Assembly (NCBI GenBank): GCA_020736575.1
Contig: JAGPYM010000012.1
Span: 558,001 to 622,000 of the forward strand
Reading direction: 5' to 3'
DNA from: Thelonectria olida
Lineage: Eukaryota > Ascomycota > Sordariomycetes > Hypocreales > Nectriaceae
Length of the DNA stretch: 64,000 nt
The translations under genes were made by a program, and so were the position numbers. Below, in pieces: positions 10,657-22,633 of the stretch. The notes under the pieces are model-generated. The model was not told the DNA's origin. It saw nothing but the letters and a program-made list of their open reading frames with translations, and did not search any database. Numbering within the stretch: position 1 is the first letter of the stretch; every line of letters starts with the position of its first letter.

Positions 10657-11103
10657 ATGGCGCCCATCCAGCTCACTGCCGTCATCACACCAAAGCCTGG
10701 CAAGGCGCAACGGGTAAGTAGTTCACTTCCAAATAGTCACAAGATATCCCATCCATAGCTTACGTATCTCACGCCCACTAGTTCTTGGATCTCTTTGAAG
10801 AATGCGTCAAGTACGTACGGGAACATGAGGCTTACATTCACCGTTACGAGCTGCACCACGGCACCAGTGAGCTGAACGAAGGCAAGGAGCAGTTTGTTGT
10901 GCTCGAGGGGTAAGTCAGTTCCTAGTCCTTGGTGAAGCATCTTTTCTTAACCAGTAGTCAGGTATGATGATCAAGAAGCTCTAGACAAACACATGAAGGC
11001 TCCTCCGGTCGTGGCTATGATGGAGGCTCTTGAGAAGGAAGAGTTGACGGAGACGCAGATCATCCGCACCAAGCCCGGCCCGAGCGTTAAGGCTCACATT
11101 TAA
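10657..11103 (+). CDS. Small ABM-fold (antibiotic biosynthesis monooxygenase-like) protein
   Basis: Exons 10657-10713, 10782-10909 and 10962-11103 give 108 aa. The pattern MAPIQLTAVITPKPGKAQRF...CVKYVREHEAYIHRYELHHG...FVVLEGYDDQEALDKHMKAPPVVAM matches the dimeric alpha/beta ferredoxin-like ABM fold: an opening strand with PGK, a helix, an E...YELH strand, a Y-D-x-x-A-L-x-x-H motif and a terminal helix. Members include quinol monooxygenases, heme-degrading enzymes and many small cytosolic proteins of unknown role. No cofactor is needed in several of them. The exact substrate cannot be read from sequence, and no biosynthetic cluster surrounds the gene. Introns of 68 and 52 nt are canonical. Confidence 0.8.
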
Positions 11104-11461
11104 AGAAAATCAACCAGTCGTACCATAGCATATAGAAGACCAATATAGGATGAGCCCATAGTACGCAGTATCTAAATTATTCAACGACTACTTCCAAGTT
11201 GGAGCTTTCCATCAAATAAATGCATTCACACCCTGGTTGAACTTGGCCTACCCTGGACAAAACAGCGACTTCACCGCCTTCCATCCTCAGAAACATGGCC
11301 GCTTTATTTTGGAGTGTCAGCCCACACCGCTTTCCTGATCAAGTTGTCTCAAAATTACTGCCGGTGAAAAATACCTGTCGCAAACCTCCCCCACCATAAC
11401 ATTCGCGCCTCGCATCTTCTACCAAGTCGCATAACTCTCAGGCGACCAATTCGAGGCGATC
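11104..11461. other. Intergenic region before PUS7
   Basis: These 358 bases hold the 3' flank of the ABM gene and the promoter of PUS7. No coding sequence is seen. Confidence 0.45.
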
Positions 11462-13801
11462 ATGGCCGAACAGGATCGATTCGCGCTGCGCTCGGGTGCT
11501 GCTTACAATAAGACCTTGGGTATCACTCAGAGGGCCACTCCTCTGTCGACAGCATGGACTGGTGTTCTTCGCACCAGGTAAGCTGCACCAATCATCGTCT
11601 TGGATTTCACCTTTCATCTAACATACCAAGGTTCTCGGACTTTCTAGTCAACGAGATTAGAGAAGATGGCTCGGTACTTCACTTAAAGCAGACGGGTATT
11701 CCTGAAGAGGAGAAACAGGTATTGATAATTCAGCATTGGTTGACTCCTTTCTCCAAGCTAACATTGCGATCAGACGACCGAGGCCAAGGACGAGTCCAAT
11801 GCCCAACCAGAGGCGGAAGAAAAGAAGAAGAAGAATGAACAAAAGCAAGAAGAAAAGAACGAATCGTCCGCCAACGGAAATTCTCAAACCGCGACGAGCC
11901 AGCCTGAGCAAACGCGCGAAGTCTCAGCCGAAGACGCAGCCGCCCTAGAAGCTCTGACAGACGCCGCTTTCGCCAAAGAGCTCATTGACTTGTACAAAGC
12001 TGGTCCTGGCCTCGAAAACGGAAAGAAGAAGACGGTCACTTCGCAGCCCGTGGACGATCGACCCAAGCGAGGTCAAATTCACCAAGAGATTCGCCGTATT
12101 TTCAAGTCCGACATCGAAACCAACACTGACGACTCTGGTGCCATCCTGGCTAGCTTCGCTCCTACGAGAAAAGGAGGCAAGCAGAGGAAGAGCCGAGGCG
12201 CCCGGGACAGGCGTGCCAAGGGGGAGGAGAAACCGGCTGGCGAATATCTTCACTTCACTCTCTACAAGGAGAACCGAGACACCATGGACGCCGTCAATCA
12301 GATCGCTCGGTTCCTCAAGGTCAAGACCCAGGTCATTGGGTATGCTGGAACCAAAGACCGTAGAGCTGCGACCGTACAACGGTGCTCACTACGATACATG
12401 CGACCTAGAAACATTGCCGCGATCAATGGCCGTTTGTGGGGTGTCTCGACTGGCGATTATGAATATCAACACAAGTCTGTTTACCTAGGCCAACTCCTGG
12501 GTAACGAGTTTGTGATTACTATCAAGACCTGCGAGATGGTTGGCGAAAGCAAGGATGAGCCCGTGTCACATAGGGTGGAGAAGTTGAGAGCAAACGTCGA
12601 CGCTGCGTTGGCTCACATGGCTGATCATGGCTGGATCAATTACTTTGGCCACCAGAGATTTGGCACTCACCAGATCGGTACACACGAAATTGGGAAGCTT
12701 ATCCTTGGAGAGAAGTATGAGGAGGCAGTGAATTCCCTTCTGCACTACGATGAAGATATCGCTGCTAAGGCGGAAGCAGGAGAGCTGCCAGAAGAGGCAT
12801 CGAAGAGAGAGGACTATCTTCGTAACCAGGCTTGTATGCTGTTTCTCACAGGGAAAGACATCGACAGGGCCACCAAGATCCTCCCTAGACGCTACTCGGC
12901 CGAGAACTGCATCTTTCGCCACCTGAACCGAATGGGTGACTCGTCTCGAAAGGACTTTGTCGGCGCTCTCGTCCACATCACTCGTGGCCTGCGTTCCATG
13001 TATCTGCACGCTTACCAGTCCTACGTCTGGAACCACGCCGCCAGCAAGCGTTGGGAACTTCACGGCGAATCCGTCATCAAGGGTGATCTGGTCATCACAC
13101 AGACCGAGGCCACTCCTCTAGTCTCCGGCCAGGACCAAGACGGCGACGACATCATTAACCCCGTCGAAGACGACGAAGACGTCCCCGTGCGCGCCAGGCC
13201 TCTGACTGCTGAAGAAGCTGCTAGCGGCCGCTTCTCCGTCTACGACATCGTCCTCCCCACACCTGGTTACGACGTCGTCTACCCGGACAACGAGATCGGC
13301 ACCTTCTACGATGACTTCATGGGCCGTGGAGAAAACGGCACCCTCGATCCCCACAAGATGCGCCGCATGCGCCGTGAATTCAGCATGCCCGGGCGCTATC
13401 GGAAGCTCATGAACCGCTTCCTCGCGCCGCCGTCCATCGAAGTCCGCGCTTACGCCGACGATACGGAACAGATGCACCCGACTGACCTTGATCTCATCAA
13501 GGCGGCCAAGAGCAACAACACGTCCAAGCGGAGACGCGACGAGAAAAACGACGAGCCCGCAGCCAAGAAGGTCAAAGTCGACGATGCCGAAGCTCCGGTT
13601 TCTGCTGATGTGGAGATGAAGGAGGTAGATGAATCCAAGGAGACAACATCGACGGAACAGGACTCCGCTGCTGCTGCTACCGTGTCGGCGTTAAAGGCGG
13701 ACAAGATTGCAGTGGTTGTCAAGTTCCAGCTTGGCCGGAGTGCGTATGCGACGGTGGCTCTGCGAGATCTCATGGGCGATCCGCCAGAGGACACTACGTA
13801 G
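11462..13801 (+). CDS. PUS7: tRNA/snRNA pseudouridine synthase Pus7 (TruD family)
   Basis: Exons 11462-11577, 11631-11718 and 11774-13801 give 743 aa. TruD/Pus7 enzymes convert uridine to pseudouridine in tRNA, U2 snRNA, 5S rRNA and some mRNAs. The catalytic Asp lies in the TruD motif GYAGTKDRRA (Asp about residue 263). Other family blocks are FLVNEI early, INYFGHQRFGTH (motif III-like) and SYVWNHAASKR. Two charged low-complexity segments, one after exon 2 (about residues 69-130) and one at the C-terminus (about 635-715, with KRRRDEK and AAKKVKVDD), look like nuclear-type disordered tails. The start at 11462 gives MAEQDRFALRSGAAYNKTLGI, typical of fungal Pus7. The gene converges on the MAPKK gene. 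Confidence 0.93.
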
Positions 13802-14469
13802 AATATGGGCGTGCCAGGAGATATCGAAGAGACTAGATACCCTAAAACGAAGAGACAGTACAAAAACATATGTCAAGTCCATCTGTGCTTGAATAATAAC
13901 TGTGCTGAACTCATGGCCTAGTCATGTGTCATTGTGTGCGAAGATGCTGACATCTTATGACGCAAAAATAGAGGATATAACGATACTTTTGGATACAAGT
14001 TTTAATGCCCATCTACAGTGGGAAATACATAGAATGTGGTAAGCGCAGAGCGCTTGCTAGATGAGAGGATATTCTCGCCCCCCTCAAGGCAATATTGTTT
14101 CCAACACAAGCAATCTTGCAGTTCCAACCGATCCCAACCCAATCAACCGTTACGCATCACCACCTCCCCAGAATTGTCGCCGTTATTCCGACTCCTTATC
14201 CTCCATAAATCAATCCTTCTCTTGATGCTTGTCATGACCATGATCTGAATCTTGATCTGACGACGCCAATTTGACCTGTAAGCCATCGTCTTGGACAATT
14301 TCGCAGTCTCCGAATGGCTGCCTCATGACCCAGGCCCAGCCTTGTTCATGTCGTCATGGGCAAGGAGATGCTGAGGTATAAAGTGCACTCTTGCCTTATA
14401 CAAAGCGCCGGGAATGCAACGTTGCTCAAATCATCATTGTAATAGCAACCTTAGATTGCCCGTGGCTGC
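13802..14469. other. Convergent 3' flanks of PUS7 and the MAPKK gene
   Basis: About 670 bases lie between two convergent stop codons. The stretch is AT-richer near 13960-14000. No gene is seen. Confidence 0.45.
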
Positions 14470-16227
14470 TTAGGAAACATTGGGCTGATTCTCCCACCCC
14501 CACACAAAAGAGAGATATTTGACCATATTGACACGCTTGGAGCGCATCTCCACCATCCAGGGATGCTCCATCATCTTCCATGGGCTCGCCCGGCGGTTTG
14601 GTTGCTTTTCTAGGCTGGGATATTGTTAGCAAACGGCTCTTTGACCCGAGGAGAAGGGCTGAGACTTACCAACACTCAATAAAGTATTTAAAGTTGTCGC
14701 TCCAGTACACATCCATGTTCGGCTCGTCCTTCAACTTGGGGACGGGTTGCCGTACAATGTACGTGAGAAGATCAATAAGACCAGCCCGGGGCTGCATCTC
14801 CGTGCCGTCGGCTGGGAAGGGGAAACGATGCTGTGCGACCTCAAGGAGCGTCACTCCGGTTGACCACACGTCTGAAGTGATGGTATAAGATTGGCCAGTG
14901 ATTCGCTCAGGAGCCATGTAATAGCTGGTTCCGATGAAGGTGTTGGCCTCGCCCTTAGTTCCGAAATCACCAGACACACCAAAATCGCAAAGCTTCACGG
15001 CTCCATCTCGACACAGGAGAATATTGGATGGCTTGATGTCTCGGTGAATGATTCGTCGGGTGTGAAGGTAAGTCAGACCACCCAAGACACCCTCGGCAAT
15101 CTTACCCAAGACCTTTTCGCCTGTTCGTCCACCCAATCGCTTGACCTCCTTGTAGATGCTGTCGAGTGAACCGCCCTCGCAGAATTCCATAGCAATAGAG
15201 ATAGTAGCTGTGGCAGGATCGACGAAAGCACCATAATAGCGGCAAATGTGATCCGAAGCACACTCCTTGTTAAATCCCAACTCTCGAAGAATTTGTTTCT
15301 TGACATCTGGGTCGGGGTTTGTAGTAATCACCTAGCCAGTTGTCAGCGAATGAACTTGTTGGGTTTAAAAGCAACTTAATCTCACCTTGAGCGCAAATAC
15401 TGTGTTACCACCTTTGAGCTTGCACTTCGTAACAGCGCCTCCAGCACCTTCACCAAGGCTACCAATCTCGGTAATTCTCTGTTCCATGCTGGCAACTCTC
15501 CAACCCTCCTCGTCTAGCTCGTCGACATCGAGCGTTCTGCCTTTTTCGAGACTGAGCTTATCAAAGGCCTCGAGTCCCTGCAGGCTGGGATCTCTTTCCA
15601 TGGCAGCGCCACCTTCACTGTTCTGCGAGTACATGGACCCGGCAGCGGATAACGGGTCGGGAGTGCCTTGCGCTCTTGACACACCAATGCCATATTGAGA
15701 CGCAAATGACAGAGCTGAGTACTGAGAGCCCGCGGAGGTAGGGTTGCTTGCCCTGCCATCCAGAGGACCGAAGCTGCCGGATCTTGAGTGTGCAGCACTG
15801 CTCTCACTTCCACCACTTGCAGACTGGCTTGGTTGAGTTATGCATTGCAATCGAGGAGGCTGCTCCTGTGGGACGCCCTGAGTTCCTTTGGGAGTCGCAA
15901 GATGAAGAGCAGGGAGGGGTGGCCTTGAAGAGGATATTGCTGAAGGGCCCTGGTTTCCAACGGGTTTGGCGCTTGGGGATGGAGGAATTGCGAGGCCAAG
16001 TCTTGGTGGTCCTCGTCCGGCTCGGCCGCCAGGGATGGCGGGACGGAGTAGAGGAACGGGGGAGGGGCCGGCATTGGGAGTGGGGAGAGAGAGGGGAGTC
16101 AGAGTCGGAGTAGGGGTCGGAACAGACATCTTGAGGGAGTCAGTAAGAGACTGGAAGGACTTTAGGGAGAGTAACATACAGGCTGGATGGAGGGGTTGGT
16201 GCCCTGTGCAGACTGTTGGTCGGCCAT
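14470..16227 (-). CDS. MKK1: MAP kinase kinase of the cell wall integrity type (Mkk1/2)
   Basis: Four minus-strand exons (16227-16180, 16129-15386, 15331-14670, 14614-14470) encode 532 aa. The N-terminal about 210 residues are Ser/Pro/Thr-rich and disordered, with [19 protein letters not shown], a block typical of filamentous fungal Mkk1. The kinase domain has the glycine loop [21 protein letters not shown] (about 360-367), DFGVSG (380-385) and an activation loop ending [11 protein letters not shown]. The end [20 protein letters not shown] is subdomain XI. In fungi this kinase is activated by the Bck1-type MAPKKK and phosphorylates the Slt2/Mps1 MAPK for wall integrity and virulence. The first exon is 16 codons. 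Exon 2 itself begins with ATG, so an internal start is possible. A Pbs2 or Ste7 identity is less likely because their N-terminal signatures are absent. Confidence 0.9.
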
Positions 16228-19200
16228 TTGGATGACGTCGGGCCGCCGTGGGCAACTCACGCAAGGTTGCAAAGAAGTGGGATGAGAAATATGGTTAAAA
16301 TATCAAGGCCGTAGCTGGGAATTCAGCAACGGCCTCACAGAGGAGAAATGTGTTGGGTATTGGGCGTAGGGACTCGCGATCGGAGATGCGGAGGTGGAGG
16401 GGTGCGAAGCGGCGTCTTCAGCAGCTCCGGGAGAAGGATGGCCGTGGGCGAATACTCCGTTGCGTGGTAACGAATTGGAAGGAAATTCGATGACAACGAT
16501 TGAATCCACCCGAGTCTTATCAGATAGAAACAGAGAGAGTGTTGGGTCGGGTAGGTGGTCGAGCGAGAGGATAGAGGAGCGAGGCTGACAATATGGCTGG
16601 CGGCGCTGGAGAGTAGATATCGGACGGTGTGTGTGGTGAGCAGTTTCAAGTTTGGCAGCAGAAGCAAGGAGGTCAACTCAATAAAGACCCAAGACCTAAC
16701 AACGGCGAGAAGACGAAAGCGGATTGGAGTGTGGCGAAGAGCGACACGTCTTGGAGAGGATCCGAAACGAGGGGATGAGAGAGTGAGAGGAAGCAAGGAA
16801 GTCAGAGGATCGAAGACGGTGGGCAGGCATTGGATTTGGGGGTTGATGGAGGTGGGCGATGAGTGGGCGGGTGCCCCAGGTGGAGTAAATGGAGGAGGTA
16901 CCACTGTACGAATCGGCTGCCCGGTCTGCTAGACTCCCACTCGCACCTCAGGCCGCCCAGGATCACAAGGTGAGGCACCCCCGACCTGCCTGACGGGTCT
17001 GACCTTGGGGTTTTGGGTTTAGCGGAGGGGTGATGTTGGACCGTGGACGAAGGCCGTTGACAAGTCAGCACTCTCACAGAGAACAGGCTGGAGACGCTGG
17101 AGACGAGGCAAAGGGGGTGAAGTATCATTGAAACCTGGTCTTGTGTTTCTGTCTAGGACTTTTGCATGTACTCATGTATCTCTCCACACATTCAGGTACC
17201 AGCGGGAGTCCTTTCGGGGGTCCTGGAGATGGCTCTCTGAGTGGTAGGCCCTCTCATCAAAGGCGGCGGTTAAATGGTCCCTGGCCCAGTTGGGTTCAGG
17301 TTCCAGGTGTTAACTTCCATGTCGCTTGGGATGGGCGCTAGGGTCGGGGCGGGGGGGACGTTTCGGGCGCTGTTTGGATGCTCACTGTTGGCTCCTGCGT
17401 TTTGGCTTTTGGGGGTGTGATTCGGTCAGTCTCGAAGGCGTCTAGTAGGACAAAGGTATCGAGGCCAATTCGGAGAGAGCTTTTCCGGTGGCACTCGGCA
17501 GGTCTGGGCTCGTCGGTTGGCGGCACGCGCGTTGTTGCCCTCTTTATTAGGCGGCTCGGATGACACACCTTAGCAGTCCACAACGAAGTGGGAAATAGAG
17601 AGGGTTCCCATCAACAGATCAGTGCTGTAACAAGAATACGTAAAGCGCAGACGGTGACTTGGCCGCCGATGGCAAAAGCAAAAAAAAGACACCGAGTGAC
17701 GTGAAAACCAAAGAAAATAAGCCGTAAGGCAGGAAGATGACGGACGATGATGATAGGAAGAAACCACCAACAACAACACACACACAGAGAAAGAGAGAGT
17801 AAGCCGCCGCATGATGAACAATCCATTTCCAGGTTCCGATTGGGCTCCGGCATTCGCCTCCTCGACAACAAAGTAACTAACTACAACCTTCCCCTCACTT
17901 CGAACCTCTTCTCAGTCTCACCGCGATCATGGTGGCGGCGTCAGCGGCAAGCAGTCCAGACCATCCGTTCACAACCTAACCATTCGCGCTGTGCCTTGTG
18001 CCTTGATTGCCTTTGTCCTGCCCTGCAGGGGGCCCATGGCCAAGACTCCAAGACATGACCTGCCATTTGCAGACTGTGCGAGATCCTCTCTCCCATCTTT
18101 TACGGGCCTTTGTTGATGATGATTGATGATTACGCCACGCAATCTCACAACGTTGGACGAATCAACCACATCAACGACGTCTTTCCTTCCAAGCCGTCGT
18201 CAATGCCTGTGGTCCAGCGTCATGCCCGGATCGCGCCCCGGGACGCCGCCTTGCGCATCAAATTGGATGCGACTGGTGGGACAGGACGTCGCTCGTCCTG
18301 CATCGACGTGGCCCAACCGCAATTCCCCAGCTGAGGCCCATCGGAGCCCATCGTTCGACGCCCTCTTTGCCTGCTAGGGCCCCTGGAACTGTATCACGAA
18401 GCTACGTTACCATTCACTGTTTGTCATTTCAGTCCTGGCCTCCCACTGGAGTACAAAGAGACACGACCTAGCGCCCGCCTACTCGTCGCTTACAGTAATT
18501 ATCAAGTCTTTTGTTTTGCGACTTCGGTCCCAAACGATTACGGCAATGTGTATTCGTATCAAGCACCCTTCTCGGTATACATGCTAAGATTATTTATTTT
18601 CTTCTGCGCATAGACACCTATTCCATTTTACGTATTCCCTCTTTGTAAGTTTCTTACTTTCTTATTTATTTATTTATTTCCTTCTTCATTTACCCAGTTC
18701 TTCATACCTAGGTAGAGTCGGGAACAATCAATCACACGTGAACCGGGTCAAATAGCCTCTGCTCCACGGCATGCAGGTGTACATTGGTGAAACGCATGCA
18801 TTAAACCAAGCACCTGATTCCCACTCTCATGCTTCTCATCACAGTCACAACCCGCTTACATGCCGAAAGCTATCCTGCCCTTGGGCCTCACTGGTTCGTC
18901 CCATAGTTAGCCTTTGCCTCTTCGCGCGGCCAAGACGACGCGCCCGGCTGGTCGGCTTGCTGCCTTTGCATCATGCCCACCCTCAGTGCCATCTTCCCAC
19001 CGAGTCGAGTCGTGAGCAGTGTCATTCATTAGCGAGCTATCCGAGACGGTTTACCAAGACTATTCTGGCTTCCATGTGACGGTCCGGCTTCAGCTTCATC
19101 CATGGCGATCACTCCCGTAAGCGCGCGTCTACACTGGAGTCTGTCATTGGACCCACCAGCCCGGTCGGCCCCACCCACACCCGTCCACCTTCGTTCTGCG

Positions 19201-19285
19201 ACGTCTCTCCGCCAAAAAAAAAATTCCAATTTGCATGGCAGAATGAATTTGTCCAACTCCGTACAATTTGATATAATTCGGCATA
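16228..19285. other. 3.1-kb divergent intergenic region between the MAPKK gene and DBP8
   Basis: Two divergent genes are separated by about 3.06 kb with no supported coding frame. The first kilobase upstream of the kinase is purine-rich on the plus strand, so pyrimidine-rich in the sense of the kinase leader, which favours spurious long frames. A (CA)n/(GA)n patch lies near 17775-17800 and an AT-rich zone near 18480-18700. A long kinase leader or upstream regulation is possible but not shown. Confidence 0.5.
18662..18679. repeat. Short (TTAT)n tract
   Basis: About four and a half TTAT units lie inside an AT-rich part of the MAPKK-DBP8 intergenic region. Confidence 0.8.
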
Positions 19286-20917
19286 ATGGTGCCGCCTCCT
19301 GATTCCGACCGCGCAACTGATGCGTCACATGCCTCCGATCACCCGGGTCTTGTCTCATCCTCTGACGAATCCGATTACCTCGACAGCGCCACTTCTCGGA
19401 AGCGAAGAAGGACGTCACCTTCTACGGTGCCCCGCGATGCAGACGACCAAGCTGAGGACGAGGAGGACGAGGAAGAGCTGAAGAGAGTGCTGTCCACAAT
19501 CAAGGCCCCTTCAAGAATCAAGCGAAATACTCAAACGGACAAGAAGGATTCTCCTACGAAATCCCAACCCAATCTCAATCCCAAACCTCAAACTTCGATA
19601 CTCGCTCCGACAGACCCAAACACAACCTTCTCCGCCATCAATGTTCGACCATGGCTGGTCCAGTCGCTAAACAACATGGCTATCAAGAGGCCGACGGCTA
19701 TTCAAAAAGGCTGCATCCCCGAAATTCTCAAAGGAAGAGACTGCATCGGTGGTAGTCGAACCGGTTCAGGAAAGACGGTCGCCTTTGCGGTGCCCATTCT
19801 CCAAAAATGGGCCGAAGATCCCACTGGCATTTTTGCCGTTGTGTTGACGCCTACTCGCGAGCTTGCTCTTCAGATCTATGAGCAGATCAAGGCCATCTCA
19901 TCTCCTCAGGGTCTCAAGGCCATTCTTGTCACGGGCGGTTCTGACATGCGAGCCCAGGCCATCGAATTGGCCAGACGGCCTCACGTAGTGATTGCTACAC
20001 CGGGTCGTTTAGCGGATCATGTGCGGACTTCCGGGGAAGATACTGTTTGCGGATTGAGGAGAGTCCGTTATGTTGTCCTGGATGAGGCCGATCGCTTGCT
20101 CAACGCCACCGGGCCTGGCAGCATGCTCCCCGACGTTGAGGAGTGCCTCTCCATCTTGCCCCCGGCCACGGAGCGGCAGACGCTCCTCTTTACTGCTACA
20201 ATCACCCCGGAAGTACGAGCGTTGAAAGACATGCCAGTAAAACCGGGGAAGCAACCGGTTTTCGTGTGCGAGGTTGACACAGCTATGCCAGCCATTCCCG
20301 CAACCTTGAATCAGATGCACCTTCAGATACCTGTCACCCACAAGGAACATTACCTACACATGTTCCTGCTTACCGAAGCCAACGAGGACAAATCGGTCAT
20401 CTTGTTCTGTAACAGGACCTCGACCGCCGAGTACCTTCACCATCTACTGAGACTGCTCGACCACCGAGTTACGTCTTTGCACTCTAAGCTACCCCAAAGG
20501 CAGCGAGTCGACAACTTAGGCCGCTTCCGAGCCTCTGCTGCTCGAATTCTAGTGGCGACTGATGTGGCTGCGCGTGGTCTTGATATCCCGGAAGTGAGCC
20601 TCGTCATCAACTACGACATCCCCCGTGATCCTGACGACTACATCCACCGAGTTGGTCGTACCGCGCGTGCGGGCCGTTCCGGTGATGCTGTCACTTTCGT
20701 CGGACAAAGAGACGTTGACCTGGTGCTCGCCATTGAGAGCCGAGTGGGTCGACAAATGGAGGCGTGGGAGGAGGAAGGCGTCAACTTGGAGACGCGTGTG
20801 ATCCGAGATGCACTCAAGGTGGTTGGCGAGAAGAAGCGCGAAGCTTTGCTAGAGGTCGAGGAGGGACGAGAGGTGGGAGGAAAGAGAAAACGAACGAAGC
20901 AGAAGCTTCGAGCTTAG
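19286..20917 (+). CDS. DBP8: DEAD-box RNA helicase Dbp8
   Basis: One exon encodes 543 aa. Dbp8 is a nucleolar ATP-dependent RNA helicase needed for 18S rRNA maturation and 40S assembly, stimulated in yeast by Esf2. After an acidic and Lys-rich N-terminus (about 1-112) come the Q-motif region ([14 protein letters not shown]...RPTAIQ), Walker A SRTGSGKT (157-164), PTRELA, GG, TPGR, DEAD (about 267-270), motif III as TAT (LLFTATIT, usual for Dbp8 rather than SAT), ARGLD and [11 protein letters not shown]. The C-terminus is basic ([13 protein letters not shown]). The absence of introns and the motif order support Dbp8 over other DEAD-box paralogues. Confidence 0.92.
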   Translation: MVPPPDSDRATDASHASDHPGLVSSSDESDYLDSATSRKRRRTSPSTVPRDADDQAEDEEDEEELKRVLSTIKAPSRIKRNTQTDKKDSPTKSQPNLNPKPQTSILAPTDPNTTFSAINVRPWLVQSLNNMAIKRPTAIQKGCIPEILKGRDCIGGSRTGSGKTVAFAVPILQKWAEDPTGIFAVVLTPTRELALQIYEQIKAISSPQGLKAILVTGGSDMRAQAIELARRPHVVIATPGRLADHVRTSGEDTVCGLRRVRYVVLDEADRLLNATGPGSMLPDVEECLSILPPATERQTLLFTATITPEVRALKDMPVKPGKQPVFVCEVDTAMPAIPATLNQMHLQIPVTHKEHYLHMFLLTEANEDKSVILFCNRTSTAEYLHHLLRLLDHRVTSLHSKLPQRQRVDNLGRFRASAARILVATDVAARGLDIPEVSLVINYDIPRDPDDYIHRVGRTARAGRSGDAVTFVGQRDVDLVLAIESRVGRQMEAWEEEGVNLETRVIRDALKVVGEKKREALLEVEEGREVGGKRKRTKQKLRA

Positions 20918-21367
20918 AGGTTAATACAGGGATAGAGAAAATGGAGTTGAAAAGATGTTTTTATGGCGTTTTATTATCTATTTCATGGATTATTTGATGT
21001 GATAGGAAGTTCCAATACATATCTGTCGAGATATCCTCAACTCCTCGTCCACTCACTACACTCGAGCCAGTACTCAGCTAAAGGAAGCACTACTCGACGA
21101 AAGGCCTCAATAAGCAGTTAGAGAAGGCCATTCAGATCGACTCCTGTATCATTAGGGGGCTACACCAAAATGCCGGAGAAGAACAGAACTGGCATCACGA
21201 ACCCGACGTGAGTGAATCATTGCTAATGGAGTATTTAGGACCTCTCTCCCTACGGCTCGAGAGTCCGAGGACTTAGACTCAACAACAACAACTTTGGAGA
21301 CTCTTCTCTCCTTCCACCACTACTTTTCTTTCCTTCCTCCATCACAGCTCCTTCGTCTCCTCCCTCT
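20918..21367. other. Region before the coiled-coil gene, with a coding-like stretch
   Basis: 450 bases without a proven gene. From about 21098 to 21207 one frame stays open and reads like protein (KQLEKAIQIDSC... to ...WHHEPD). It could be an upstream exon of the next gene, but it has no in-frame ATG and begins after a TAA. Whether it belongs to that gene is unresolved. Confidence 0.35.
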
Positions 21368-22633
21368 ATGTTGATCCCAGTTCAGAGGCTCAACACCACC
21401 ACTTCAAGGTAAGACTACTTACTCTCAAGTCTTTGAGCCTCAGTTCCCTGTTACTAACGCCCTATTAGCTCAAAGGCTTCGGAAGAACCCCAACTGCATC
21501 AACTCAAGCTCACGGAACAACCAACTTCGCCAAGTGAAAAGATGTATGTGATTGTTCAAGTGCTTCTCGGTGGAAACTTCATGCTAACAAGATACAACAG
21601 GCCTCAGTCGCACAGTTGGGGAATCCCGGTCCAATCGCCACGGCCCCAGGATGCTTTCACCGAGCGCTCATCTTCTCCGCCAAAGATACCCGTTCAGCGA
21701 CTTGTCCTCATCACGCGCGAGAAGGTCATGGCTGAGGGAGCCAAAGTGCTTGAGAAGCTCGGAAATCGAGAGTACGACCAAACGGATCTTGGCGTGGACA
21801 TTTATGCGTGGCTTGACAACGAACACTATGTCAATGTGCTCCCCAACGACGTCAAGAACAAGTTGCACTTTTGGGGTCGTAACTACTACGGCCCGGAGAT
21901 TATGGACTTGGTGAGGCAAGCTGACGAAGACTCGCTCGAAGACTCGCTCTTCTTCTCGTTCCTCAAACATCATCAAGTTGTTTGCGACTGGGATTCCTGT
22001 GTCGGCTTCCTGGAGGGCATGACAGACAATCTCAATACCATCGCGACAAAAGCTGGTGGCGATACCAAAAGCTCACTGGAGCTGTTCCGCAAGGATCTTG
22101 ACAACATCCGCGACATCATGGGGAATCACTCCGCCTGGGCCCGGAAGTCGTCTAAAGTCGCTGGTGGCGCTCAGTCGCGAAACCTCACAGACATGGAGGA
22201 GAAGATTGAGAAACTCGAGGCCATCGGCCGCGATGGAGCAGAGATCATCAAGAAGCAGGACGAAGCCATCAAGGAAATCACGGATGCGTTTGAGAAGCTC
22301 TATGTCAAGTCGGAGTCGCTTGTCTGGAACTCCGATGTCCGAGACCAGATCAAAAAATGCGATGATCGAATTCTTGATGAGGAGGGGAAGCTCCGCCGGG
22401 AGACCGCCAGCCTTCGGGCCCGTTTTGAGGCAGCTTCGCAGGACTCGCACTCGGTTGCCGCTGCACTCCCTACTTGGGATAAGAGACGGGATTCTCAGCG
22501 GGCTGTTGTGTCAGGTTGGCCAGGTTGGGTTTCATCCGGGCGCTGTGATGGCATTGCAACTCCAGCTACCGATTATGGCTCGGGTTCTGGGCCAGTTGTA
22601 GAGCGCTCGGGCTCACCTTCATTGTGGTGGTGA
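21368..22633 (+). CDS. Unrecognised protein with predicted coiled coil
   Basis: The best chain is exons 21368-21408, 21469-21543 and 21601-22633, giving 382 aa. Both introns (60 and 57 nt) have GT donors, CTAAC branch sites and AG acceptors, and the frame holds across them. I do not recognise the family. Residues from about 70 to 190 look globular (VLEKLGNREYDQTDLGVDIYA, NYYGPEIMDLVRQAD, VCDWDSCVGFLEGM). Residues from about 215 to 310 are heptad-like and charged (MEEKIEKLEAIGRDGAEIIKK and onward), a probable coiled coil. The C-terminal about 50 residues are Gly/Ser-rich and compositionally different. The start is uncertain: an upstream open stretch and a 21170 ATG in another frame both exist. 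No signal peptide or membrane segment is visible. Confidence 0.6.

Noticed and set aside
16335..16904. 189-codon minus-strand frame upstream of the MAPKK gene
   Set aside because: Pro/Ser/Leu low complexity caused by pyrimidine-rich DNA. Probably leader or promoter.
21170..21207. ATG at 21170 as start of the coiled-coil gene
   Set aside because: It ends at a TGA without splicing, and splicing it needs a 31-nt intron that shifts into a frame with an early stop.
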